A stretch of DNA of 64,000 bases, taken from the NCBI GenBank assembly GCA_015071005.1, contig SVIG01000003.1:62001-126000 (forward strand), given 5' to 3'. The notes under the pieces are model-generated. The model was not told the origin of the DNA. It was given only the letters and a program-made list of their open reading frames with translations, and ran no database searches. Shown here piece after piece: positions 1-8,199 of this stretch (the stretch's first letter is position 1; every line of letters begins with the position of its first letter). Origin of the DNA: Clostridiales bacterium (GTDB lineage Bacteria > Bacillota > Clostridia > Christensenellales > Borkfalkiaceae). The position numbers and the translations under genes were made by a program.

Positions 1-326
1 TTGGTATGGGTAGACTTCCCCGTACCGCTACGCCCCAAAAAAGCATACGCCTTACCTTCGTATTCTAAAATGGACGAATGCATTAAAATACGTCCAAATA
101 AAGGCATTTGCATACAAATACTACGATAAAGACAAATATTTTCAATATATCCGTCCGAAAAATTGGGGGAAAGTTTTTTTTCTTCCTCAAATTCTTCTTT
201 CGTCACTTCTGCCGTAATATCTACGGGCGAAGCCTGATCGTCGGAAAGATACTTAAAACAAAATTTATCCGTGTATGCGTATTGATTTTTGATTAGAACA
301 CGAAGTCCTGCAAGCTCATATACCAT
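1..326 (-). CDS. HPr-kinase/PEPCK-like P-loop protein, N-terminal part, cut by the window edge
   Basis: The first 108 codons of a minus-strand gene that runs off the left edge. It starts with an ATG at 326, 15 bases after the lipoprotein stop. The visible part ends in a Walker A motif, GRSGTGKST (residues 98-106) followed by HT, preceded by a stretch containing HSSILEYEGKAYAFL. This matches the general pattern of clostridial proteins related to the C-terminal domain of HPr kinase and to PEP carboxykinase, where a strand runs into G-x-S-G-x-G-K-S-T-H-T. The substrate is unknown; relatives include kinases of small peptides and bacterial HPr kinase. The ribosome site is weak, so translation may be coupled to the upstream gene. 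Family assignment is fairly good, function is not. Confidence 0.65.
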   Translation of the reverse strand, partial: MVYELAGLRVLIKNQYAYTDKFCFKYLSDDQASPVDITAEVTKEEFEEEKKLSPNFSDGYIENICLYRSICMQMPLFGRILMHSSILEYEGKAYAFLGRSGTGKSTHT

Positions 327-341
327 AAAATTTTCTAAATT

Positions 342-515
342 TTAATAATTATCAGTCCAGCCTTCACTATCAGTCTCGCCTGGAACGTTAGGGCGAGTGG
401 GCTTTGCCGGTTCTTTGATGGTTTCCGTCACGCAATCCGAACACCCTGCAAATGCAAACGCGACGACAAAGGTTAACGCCATGCAAAGGGATAAAAGCGC
501 TCTTTTCAATTTCAT
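342..515 (-). CDS. small lipoprotein (57 aa)
   Basis: A 57-residue protein with a lipoprotein signal: MKLKR, a hydrophobic core of about 17 residues, then the lipobox FAGC with the lipidated Cys at residue 25. The mature part is only about 33 residues (CSDC near the start, then a Pro/Thr/Glu-rich tail ending EGWTDNY), so it cannot form a large domain. The start was chosen at 515 because AAGGAG lies a few bases upstream. It sits between purB (10 bases upstream) and the kinase-like gene (15 bases downstream), so it is probably cotranscribed with both. It could be a small surface anchor or a substrate of the neighbouring kinase-like protein; neither is shown by the sequence. Confidence 0.7.
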   Translation of the reverse strand: MKLKRALLSLCMALTFVVAFAFAGCSDCVTETIKEPAKPTRPNVPGETDSEGWTDNY

Positions 516-525
516 ATCTAGCTCC

Positions 526-1962
526 TTACACGCGCACGTCGCCCTTTTCCCCAAGGAGCGTAGCGTGTTTTTCTAAAATGGGATCGATTTCGTTGGCGAT
601 AAATTCAACCGTTTGCGAAGGCGCTCTGCCGATGAACTTACTCGCGTCCAAAATTTCGTCGATTTTATCCCATACGGGGCGGAACATTTCGTCCGCTTTG
701 ATTAAATCAATCAGATTATTTTCTTTCCCTTCCACTTTCACGTTTTTACCTGCTTCCATGGAAAGCTGACGGATTCTTTCGTGGAGTTCTTGTCTATCTC
801 CACCTGCTTTTACGCAACCCATCATAATATTTTCCGTCGCCATAAACGGCAATTCCGCGCGAATATGCTTTGCAATAACCTTTTCATACACAACAAGGTT
901 TTCCGCAACGTTCATATAAATATTCAAAATCGCGTCCACCGACAAAAACGCTTGCGCGTTTACGATGCGGCGATTTGCGGAATCATCCAACGTTCTTTCA
1001 AACCATTGCGTAGACGCGGTCAACGCGCTATTCATCGGCAAGGAAATTACGTATCTTGCCAATGCGCCGATACGTTCGGATCGCATAGGATTGCGTTTGT
1101 ACGCCATTGCGGACGAACCGATTTGGTTCTTTTCGAAGGGTTCTTCTATTTCCTTCATGTTTTGCAAAATACGGATATCGTTCGAGAACTTATATGCACT
1201 TTGCGCGATTTGCGAGAGTACGCAAAGAATATTGTAGTCAAGTTTACGAGGATACGTTTGACCGGTCACGCCGTATACTTTATCATAGCCAAGCTTGGAA
1301 ACAACTTTCTTTTCAAGCGCCTTAATCTTTTCTTCGTCGCCGTTGAAAAGCTCCATAAAGCTTGCTTGCGTACCCGTTGTACCCTTTACGCCGCGAAGCT
1401 TAATATTTTCCTTCGCGTTCATAAGGTTTACGTAGTCCATTTCCAAATCCTGCAACCAAAGAGTCGCGCGTTTGCCGACTGTCGTAAGCTGTGCAGGCTG
1501 CAAATGGGTAAAGCCGAGCGTGGGGACGTCTTTATATTTAAGAGCAAACTTTTTCAGCTTGTCCATAACGTTGACAAGTTTTTTCAAGATAATATCCAAG
1601 GCTTCGTCAAGCATAATTGCTTCGGCGTTGCAGTTTACAAAGCAGCTCGTTGCGCCAAGATGGATAATGGGTTTCCCCTTTTGCGCGTACTCGCCGTAAG
1701 CCTTTACGTGCGCCATAACGTCGTGACGGACTTCTCTTTCAAACTTCGCCGCCAATTCGTAATCAATCTCGTCGGCGTACTTTTTCAAATCGTCCACTTG
1801 TTCTTGCGTGACGTTCAAGCCAAGCTCCATTTCCGATTCCGCAAGCGCGATCCAAAGCTTTCTCCAAAGCTTAAAGCGCTTTTCATCGGAAAATGCGTGC
1901 TGCATATCCTTGCTTGCATAACGGGTAATAAGCGGATTCGTATAAATGCTGTTATCTACCAT
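526..1962 (-). CDS. purB: adenylosuccinate lyase
   Basis: A 478-residue cytoplasmic enzyme of the fumarase/aspartase superfamily that acts twice in purine synthesis, splitting SAICAR to AICAR and adenylosuccinate to AMP, each time releasing fumarate. The family signature loop is seen as GSSAMAYKRNP, containing the flexible catalytic serine; GATSCFV and TLGFTHLQPAQ match the other two conserved blocks. The ATG at 1962 is preferred over a TTG at 1974 because GGTGAG lies six bases before it and the shorter protein begins as the family does. It follows the cyclophilin gene by 15 bases in the five-gene operon. Confidence 0.95.
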   Translation of the reverse strand: MVDNSIYTNPLITRYASKDMQHAFSDEKRFKLWRKLWIALAESEMELGLNVTQEQVDDLKKYADEIDYELAAKFEREVRHDVMAHVKAYGEYAQKGKPIIHLGATSCFVNCNAEAIMLDEALDIILKKLVNVMDKLKKFALKYKDVPTLGFTHLQPAQLTTVGKRATLWLQDLEMDYVNLMNAKENIKLRGVKGTTGTQASFMELFNGDEEKIKALEKKVVSKLGYDKVYGVTGQTYPRKLDYNILCVLSQIAQSAYKFSNDIRILQNMKEIEEPFEKNQIGSSAMAYKRNPMRSERIGALARYVISLPMNSALTASTQWFERTLDDSANRRIVNAQAFLSVDAILNIYMNVAENLVVYEKVIAKHIRAELPFMATENIMMGCVKAGGDRQELHERIRQLSMEAGKNVKVEGKENNLIDLIKADEMFRPVWDKIDEILDASKFIGRAPSQTVEFIANEIDPILEKHATLLGEKGDVRV

Positions 1963-1977
1963 AATTCTCACCAATGA

Positions 1978-2499
1978 TTATACTTTTTCGGGCTCGGGAT
2001 ATTCAACGCCGAACGTTTCTACCGTGACAGATTTCATCTTTTGTTCTTCGTAAGGCTTATCATACCAATCGGTTTTGACCGAAGCGATTTCATCGACCGT
2101 TTCCATGCCTTCGATTACCTTACCAAACGCAGCGTATTGTCCGTCGAGATAATCCGCGTCGTCGTGCATAACAAAGAATTGCGAGCCCGCCGAATCGGGG
2201 TGCTGTGCTCTTGCCATTGAGAGTACGCCGCGCACGTGCTCGATATCGTTTTTCGTAAAACCGTTGCCTGCGAACTCCCCTTTAATGCGGTAGCCGGGGC
2301 CGCCCGTACCGCGCCCGTCAGGATCGCCGCCTTGAATCATAAAACCTGCGATTACACGGTGAAAAATAATGCCGTTGTAATAACCCTTCTTTACGAGAGA
2401 AATAAAGTTATTCACAGTATTCGGCGCTTTTTCGGGATAAAGCTCTGCCTTAAAGGTCTTTCCATTCGTCATTTCAAAAGTTATAATAGGATTGCTCAT
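1978..2499 (-). CDS. cyclophilin-type peptidyl-prolyl cis-trans isomerase
   Basis: A 173-residue single-domain cyclophilin that isomerises X-Pro bonds. The core motifs are visible: FHRVIAGFMIQGGDPDGRGTGGPGY (shown by FHRVI, the catalytic Arg, and GGDP), then SMARAQHPDSAGSQFFVM and FGKVIEGMETVD. There is no signal peptide, so it is cytoplasmic. It lies 13 bases after the dCMP deaminase gene and 15 before purB. A folding role for nascent proteins is usual for this type; no specific client is indicated. Confidence 0.93.
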   Translation of the reverse strand: MSNPIITFEMTNGKTFKAELYPEKAPNTVNNFISLVKKGYYNGIIFHRVIAGFMIQGGDPDGRGTGGPGYRIKGEFAGNGFTKNDIEHVRGVLSMARAQHPDSAGSQFFVMHDDADYLDGQYAAFGKVIEGMETVDEIASVKTDWYDKPYEEQKMKSVTVETFGVEYPEPEKV

Positions 2500-2512
2500 A
2501 ATTTCACTTCCT

Positions 2513-2968
2513 TTAATCTTCGTATTTTTCCACCACGACGTTTGCTTCCGTAAAGAGTTGCAAGGAAAAGTCGTCGGGATAACCGTTTTTATAAACTACG
2601 CGCGTGATACCTGCATTGATGATCATTTTCGCGCATATTACGCAGGGTTGGTGCGTACAATATAAGGTTGCGCCGTTGATATTGATACCGTATTTAGCGG
2701 CTTGGACAATCGCGTTTTGTTCCGCGTGTACGGCAAAGCAAAGCTCGTGCTTCGTACCGCTCTCGATATTGAGTACGCGGCGTAAGCATTCCCCTTTTTC
2801 TTCGCAGCTTTTAATGCCTGCCGGCGCACCGTTATAGCCCGTCGTCATAACGCGCTTATCTTTTACGATGACTGCCCCAACGTGGCGGTTTTGCTGATAG
2901 CAGCTCGACCAATTCGCCACCGTTTCCGTAAGCTCCATAAAGCGTTTGTCCCATTTGCCCATCGACAT
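2513..2968 (-). CDS. deoxycytidylate (dCMP) deaminase, ComEB type
   Basis: A 151-residue zinc cytidine-deaminase-fold enzyme that would convert dCMP to dUMP for thymidylate synthesis. The zinc and catalytic motifs are seen as HAEQNA (His ligand and catalytic Glu) and PCVICAKM (two Cys ligands). The RHVGAVIVKD and TGYNGAPAG segments are typical of dCMP deaminases rather than of tRNA or free-cytidine deaminases. AAGGAG nine bases before the ATG at 2968 supports the start. It is the first gene of the leftward operon, behind a clear promoter. Confidence 0.9.
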   Translation of the reverse strand: MSMGKWDKRFMELTETVANWSSCYQQNRHVGAVIVKDKRVMTTGYNGAPAGIKSCEEKGECLRRVLNIESGTKHELCFAVHAEQNAIVQAAKYGININGATLYCTHQPCVICAKMIINAGITRVVYKNGYPDDFSLQLFTEANVVVEKYED

Positions 2969-3008
2969 AAAAATTTGCTCCTTATATTATAAATAATATA
3001 ACAGCATA

Positions 3009-3037
3009 ATTATAGCACGATTTTTTGTAAAAATCAA
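3009..3037 (-). promoter_or_regulatory. promoter of the dCMP deaminase-purB operon
   Basis: On the minus strand TTGATT (3032-3037), a 17-base spacer and TATAAT (3009-3014) stand about 40 bases upstream of the dCMP deaminase start. This fits a housekeeping sigma-A promoter. It is back-to-back with the groES promoter. Confidence 0.75.
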
Positions 3038-3120
3038 TCCTTTATAAAATCTTTTCGAGCGCAAACGCAAGTTTTTCGAAAAAATTATAAGAAAATATTC
3101 CCTTTTTTGTTTTTTTCTGT

Positions 3121-3148
3121 TTGACAATGCGCACAAATCGTTTATAAT
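3121..3148 (+). promoter_or_regulatory. promoter of groES-groEL
   Basis: TTGACA (3121-3126), 16-base spacer, TATAAT (3143-3148). No CIRCE element (TTAGCACTC-N9-GAGTGCTAA) and no CtsR heptad repeats are present. The leader instead holds a short dyad, TGGAC-AAC-GTCCA (3167-3179), just before the ribosome site GGAGGA. Confidence 0.85.
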
Positions 3149-3194
3149 ATATACGTATAAAATTTATGGACAACGTCCAAAGCTGGAGGATATT

Positions 3195-3482
3195 ATGAAT
3201 ATTAAACCCTTATTCGACAAAGTCGTTGTAGAAAGTGTGACCGTTGAAGAAAAAACCAAGAGCGGTTTTTATCTTCCCTCTTCCGCCCAAGAAAAGCCCC
3301 AAACCTGCCTTGTAGTGGCAGTTGGCCCTGGCGGCATCATTGACGGAAAAGAAATCGTAATGCAAGTGAAAGTTGGCGACAAAGTGCTTTGTTCGAATTA
3401 TGCAGGCTCGAATTTCAAAGTTGACGGCAAAGAATTCACGATCTTAAAACAAAGCGACATTCTCGCGATTGTGGAAGACTAA
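3195..3482 (+). CDS. groES: co-chaperonin GroES (Hsp10)
   Basis: A 95-residue GroES of normal length that forms the heptameric lid of the GroEL folding chamber. The N-terminal IKPLFDKVVVE, the mobile loop region TKSGFYLPSSAQEKPQ and the conserved VGPGG are all recognisable. The ATG at 3195 is preceded by GGAGGA. GroEL starts 26 bases downstream, giving the usual two-gene operon. Confidence 0.97.
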   Translation: MNIKPLFDKVVVESVTVEEKTKSGFYLPSSAQEKPQTCLVVAVGPGGIIDGKEIVMQVKVGDKVLCSNYAGSNFKVDGKEFTILKQSDILAIVED

Positions 3483-3487
3483 TATAA

Positions 3488-5134
<1,647 letters not shown>

Positions 5135-5151
5135 TTCGATAATACAAAACG

Positions 5152-5186
5152 AAAAAAAGCGACTGCATTTTGCAGTCGCTTTTTTA
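5152..5186. terminator. bidirectional terminator between groEL and spo0A
   Basis: A nine-base stem, GCGACTGCA (5159-5167) with TGCAGTCGC (5171-5179), flanked by an A-run on the left and a T-run on the right. It can end transcription of groEL from the left and of spo0A from the right. Confidence 0.9.
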
Positions 5187-5196
5187 GTTTGCATTC

Positions 5197-5958
5197 TTAT
5201 ACCATATTTTCTAAAATCAATTTATCGGCGATTAAAGCGATAAACTCGCTATTTGTTGGCTTTTCTACGCCCAAATACACGCGCGTGCCGAAAATAGCGT
5301 TAATTGCGTCGATTCTACCGCGATTCCAAGCCACTTCGATAGCGTGACGAATCGCTCTTTCTACTTTGCTCGACGTGGTGGAAAATTTCTTTGCGATCGT
5401 AGGATACAATTCCTTCGTCACGCTGTTGATTACGTAAGGGCGCTCCACCGTCATTTTAATCCCTTCGCGTAAGTACCCATACCCCTTAATATGTGGCGGA
5501 ATTCCGATAGAAATAAAGATTTCGCTAATCTTTTCTTCCGTCGTTGCGGGTTTCTTTCTTGCAATCGCCACTTCTTTGTGCTCGCCTATCTTATCGCGCA
5601 TAAGCTCGCGTATACGCTCAAGCGCAGTAGCAATCGAAAAAGGTTTTACTAAATAATAGCAAGCACCTTCCGAAAGTGCCCTTTCAATCAATTCGTCGTT
5701 CGCAACGCCCATTGCAACAATCTTTGCGTCCGCCCACGTCTTTTTAATCGTGCGAATGACGCCGCAACCGTCCGTCCCCTTCAAAAACATACCCACGACA
5801 ACCAAGTCAGGCTTGAGTCTTAAAATTTCCTTCACTCCATTGTCGCCATCGTCTCCCGCATATAAAACGTTAAAATCCTTATTCTCGGAAAACGCATCCT
5901 GTAATTGCGCTAAAACCGCGCTGTTTGATTCCAAAATAATGACTGAATGTGCACGCAT
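5197..5958 (-). CDS. spo0A: Spo0A sporulation master regulator with a degenerate receiver domain
   Basis: A 253-residue response regulator. The C-terminal half is clearly Spo0A: SSKVERAIRHAIEVAWNRG (recognition-helix region) and KPTNSEFIALIADKL near the end. The N-terminal receiver keeps its fold and its conserved Lys (VKPF, K105), but the residues for phosphorylation are gone: E10-S11 replace the Asp pair, G56 sits where the phospho-acceptor Asp belongs (VVVGMFLKGTDG), and G84 replaces the Thr/Ser switch. This predicts a regulator that does not use an ordinary phosphorelay. The ATG at 5958 is chosen because GGAGGT lies seven bases upstream; an earlier ATG has no such site. Two 0A boxes lie far upstream of its promoter, suggesting autoregulation. 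Confidence 0.93.
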   Translation of the reverse strand: MRAHSVIILESNSAVLAQLQDAFSENKDFNVLYAGDDGDNGVKEILRLKPDLVVVGMFLKGTDGCGVIRTIKKTWADAKIVAMGVANDELIERALSEGACYYLVKPFSIATALERIRELMRDKIGEHKEVAIARKKPATTEEKISEIFISIGIPPHIKGYGYLREGIKMTVERPYVINSVTKELYPTIAKKFSTTSSKVERAIRHAIEVAWNRGRIDAINAIFGTRVYLGVEKPTNSEFIALIADKLILENMV

Positions 5959-6012
5959 TATTTTACCTCCTATCTCCATTTCTATTTTCGACTTTCTTTC
6001 AATCGTGCACCC

Positions 6013-6041
6013 ATTATACTACATATAATTCAAGATTGCAA
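6013..6041 (-). promoter_or_regulatory. promoter of spo0A
   Basis: On the minus strand TTGCAA (6036-6041), 17-base spacer, TATAAT (6013-6018). The start codon is about 50 bases downstream. It looks like a housekeeping promoter; I see no convincing sigma-H site. Confidence 0.7.
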
Positions 6042-6111
6042 GTATTATTTTACAAAATCCAAAAATATTTTTCAATAAATTTTGAATATTTTACAATATT
6101 GTTCAATAATC

Positions 6112-6130
6112 TATGTCGAATTTTGTCGAA
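6112..6130. promoter_or_regulatory. tandem 0A boxes upstream of spo0A
   Basis: TATGTCGAA (6112-6120) and TTTGTCGAA (6122-6130), in the same orientation and exactly 10 bp apart. The second is a perfect match to the Spo0A-box consensus TTTGTCRAA, the first has one mismatch. They lie about 75 bp upstream of the spo0A -35 and just after the ABC-F terminator. Confidence 0.65.
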
Positions 6131-6133
6131 AGT

Positions 6134-6175
6134 ATAAAAAAACGAGCCAAACCGCGAAAATGCGTTGACTCGTTT
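6134..6175 (-). terminator. terminator after the ABC-F gene
   Basis: Reading leftward, an imperfect stem with outer arms AAACGAG (6140-6146) and CTCGTTT (6169-6175) and an inner CGC/GCG pairing is followed by a run of seven T. It lies about 20 bases after the ABC-F stop. Confidence 0.75.
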
Positions 6176-6194
6176 CCTTATATTATTAAAGGGA

Positions 6195-7772
6195 TTATGC
6201 GTGCGTTTCGTCGATATATTCGTCGTAGGTTACCTGACGATCGTACGTCTTTGTTTCGTTGATTTCGATGATACGATTTGCGACGGTGTTCATCAATTCT
6301 TGGTCGTGCGAGGTCAAAAGCATACAGCCTTTATAGTTGCTTAAACCGTTGTTTAACGCCGTAATTGATTCCAAATCGAGGTGGTTAGTCGGTTCGTCGA
6401 AGATGAGGAAATTGCTCCCCTCTAACATCATTTTCGCGAGCATACAACGTACCTTTTCGCCCCCCGAAAGAACTTTTGCTTTTTTAAGCGCTTCTTCGCC
6501 CGAGAAAAGCATTCTGCCAAGCCAACCGCGAAGATATTCTTCGTAGTGGTCGTTCGAGAATTGAGAAAGCCATTCAACGAGGTTGAAATCGCAATTCATG
6601 AAATATTCGTTGTTATTTTGAGGGAAATAGGAAACGGAAATCGTTTTGCCCCAACGAATCGTACCTGCGTCGGGCTGTTCTTTTCCCATCAAAATATCGT
6701 AAAGCATCGTAATTGTGGTGCTCTTATCTGAAACGATACCGATTTTTTCATCGTGCTGTACGGTGAAGGAAAGATCCTTAAAGTACCCTTCTTTCGTCAA
6801 ACCTTCTACCATCAAAATGTCGTGCCCGATATCTTTTTCAAATTTGAAATCAATGTAGGGGTATTTACGAAGAGAAGGCTTGAAATCGTTGATCGTGAGT
6901 TTTTCAAGCTCTTTCTTTCTCGAAGTCGCTTGACGGGACTTGGAAGCGTTTGCCGCAAAGCGCGCGATGAATTCTTGCAATTCTTTGGCACGTTGCTCCG
7001 CTTTTTTGTTTTGTTCCTTTTGTTGACGGGCAAGCAGTTGACTTGTTTGATACCAGAAATCGTAGTTACCTACGTACATATTGATCTTACCGAAGTCAAC
7101 GTCGCAAATGTTCGTACATACTTTATTCAAGAAGTGACGGTTGTGCGATACGATAATAATGGTGTTTTCGAAATCCATCAAATAGTTTTCAAGCCATCTT
7201 ACCGTCTTAATATCCAAGTTGTTGGTAGGTTCGTCCAAGAGCAAAACGTCGGGATCGCCAAACAATGCCTGCGCCAAAAGCACGCGGACCTTTTGCTTTG
7301 CGTCAAGATCGGACATCAAGCAATAATGCAGGGATTCGTCGATATCAAGCGCGTTCAAAAGCTGTGCGGCTTGGAATTCCGCGTCGTAGCCGTTCATTTC
7401 CGCAAATTCACTTTCCAAATCCGCCGCTTTAACGCCGTCCTCTTCCGTGAAATCGGGTTTCATATACAAAGCGTCCTTTTCATCCATGACTTCAACCAAA
7501 CGCTTGTATCCGAGCATAACGGTACGCAATACCGTTTCTTCGTCGTACATATTTTGGTTTTGCTGTAAAACGGACATACGCTCGTTTTTATCTAATGCAA
7601 CGTACCCCTTTTGCGGCTCGATTTCACCCGAAAGGACTTTCAAAAAGGTAGACTTGCCCGCGCCGTTTGCGCCGATAATACCATAGCAGTTTCCTTTCGT
7701 AAATTTCAAATTAACGTCTTCAAAAAGTTTTTTGCTGCCATATTGCAGGGAAACACCCGTTACCTGTAACAT
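6195..7772 (-). CDS. ABC-F ATPase, YbiT/YkpA type, with one degenerate ATP site
   Basis: A 525-residue soluble protein with two ABC domains and no membrane segment, as in ABC-F proteins that act on the ribosome. NBD1 has Walker A GANGAGKST (34-42) and Walker B LLLDEPTNNLD; the linker RFAANASKSRQATSR is the family hallmark. NBD2 has the signature LSGGE (435-439) and FLIFDEPTNHLD. In contrast the NBD1 signature is LDAKQ (156-160), and the NBD2 Walker A position reads GIVSDKSTT (345-353) without the P-loop. The loss affects exactly one composite site, since each site pairs Walker A of one domain with the signature of the other. The start at 7772 (MLQVTG) follows GAGGTG. Family is certain, exact function is not. 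Confidence 0.9.
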   Translation of the reverse strand: MLQVTGVSLQYGSKKLFEDVNLKFTKGNCYGIIGANGAGKSTFLKVLSGEIEPQKGYVALDKNERMSVLQQNQNMYDEETVLRTVMLGYKRLVEVMDEKDALYMKPDFTEEDGVKAADLESEFAEMNGYDAEFQAAQLLNALDIDESLHYCLMSDLDAKQKVRVLLAQALFGDPDVLLLDEPTNNLDIKTVRWLENYLMDFENTIIIVSHNRHFLNKVCTNICDVDFGKINMYVGNYDFWYQTSQLLARQQKEQNKKAEQRAKELQEFIARFAANASKSRQATSRKKELEKLTINDFKPSLRKYPYIDFKFEKDIGHDILMVEGLTKEGYFKDLSFTVQHDEKIGIVSDKSTTITMLYDILMGKEQPDAGTIRWGKTISVSYFPQNNNEYFMNCDFNLVEWLSQFSNDHYEEYLRGWLGRMLFSGEEALKKAKVLSGGEKVRCMLAKMMLEGSNFLIFDEPTNHLDLESITALNNGLSNYKGCMLLTSHDQELMNTVANRIIEINETKTYDRQVTYDEYIDETHA

Positions 7773-7858
7773 TTTACACCTCAAAAATTATTCTATCTTG
7801 TAAATTATACCATATAAAAACGTTTTAGGCAATCGTTTAACCCCTAAAAACGCAAAAG

Positions 7859-7889
7859 AAAAGGTCTTCTCAAAAAATGAGAGACCTTT
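7859..7889 (-). terminator. terminator after acpP
   Basis: Reading leftward, arms AAAGGTCTCTCA and TGAGAAGACCTTT pair with a one-base bulge around an AT-rich loop, followed by TTCTTTT. It begins eight bases beyond the acpP stop. Confidence 0.85.
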
Positions 7890-7896
7890 CTATTCA

Positions 7897-8124
7897 TTAT
7901 TTAACGAGTTTTTCAAGCTGTTCCGCAACGTCAGCAACGGTGACAAGGTTTTCTACTTCGTCATCGGGAATGATGATACCGAATTCGTCTTCGAGTTGAC
8001 TCAAAAGTTCCACAACGTCCAAAGAATCCGCACCGAGATCGTCTACAATTTTCGCGTCAGCCGTTACCTTTTCAATGGGCAAATCCAATGCTTCAGCAAG
8101 CATCGATTGAATTTTTTCTAACAT
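7897..8124 (-). CDS. acpP: acyl carrier protein
   Basis: A 75-residue acidic four-helix protein that carries growing fatty-acyl chains on a phosphopantetheine arm. The attachment serine is in the canonical DLGADSLDVVELL motif. The start ATG at 8124 is preceded by GGAGGAAAT. It is a single-gene unit with its own promoter and terminator and no other fatty-acid genes beside it. The Sfp-type transferase near 47900 could be the enzyme that activates it. Confidence 0.97.
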   Translation of the reverse strand: MLEKIQSMLAEALDLPIEKVTADAKIVDDLGADSLDVVELLSQLEDEFGIIIPDDEVENLVTVADVAEQLEKLVK

Positions 8125-8160
8125 AATAATTTCCTCCGTGATTCAATAGTTATTATTCAT

Positions 8161-8189
8161 ATTGTAATACAAACGAGTGACAATGTCAA
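8161..8189 (-). promoter_or_regulatory. promoter of acpP
   Basis: On the minus strand TTGACA (8184-8189), 17-base spacer, TACAAT (8161-8166), about 35 bases before the acpP start. A strong housekeeping promoter. Confidence 0.85.
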
Positions 8190-8199
8190 CTATTTTGCA

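Noticed and set aside
781-1977. 398-residue open frame on the plus strand
   Set aside because: It lies wholly opposite purB, has no ribosome site or recognisable domain, and its composition (rich in Arg, His, Phe) is typical of an antisense shadow.
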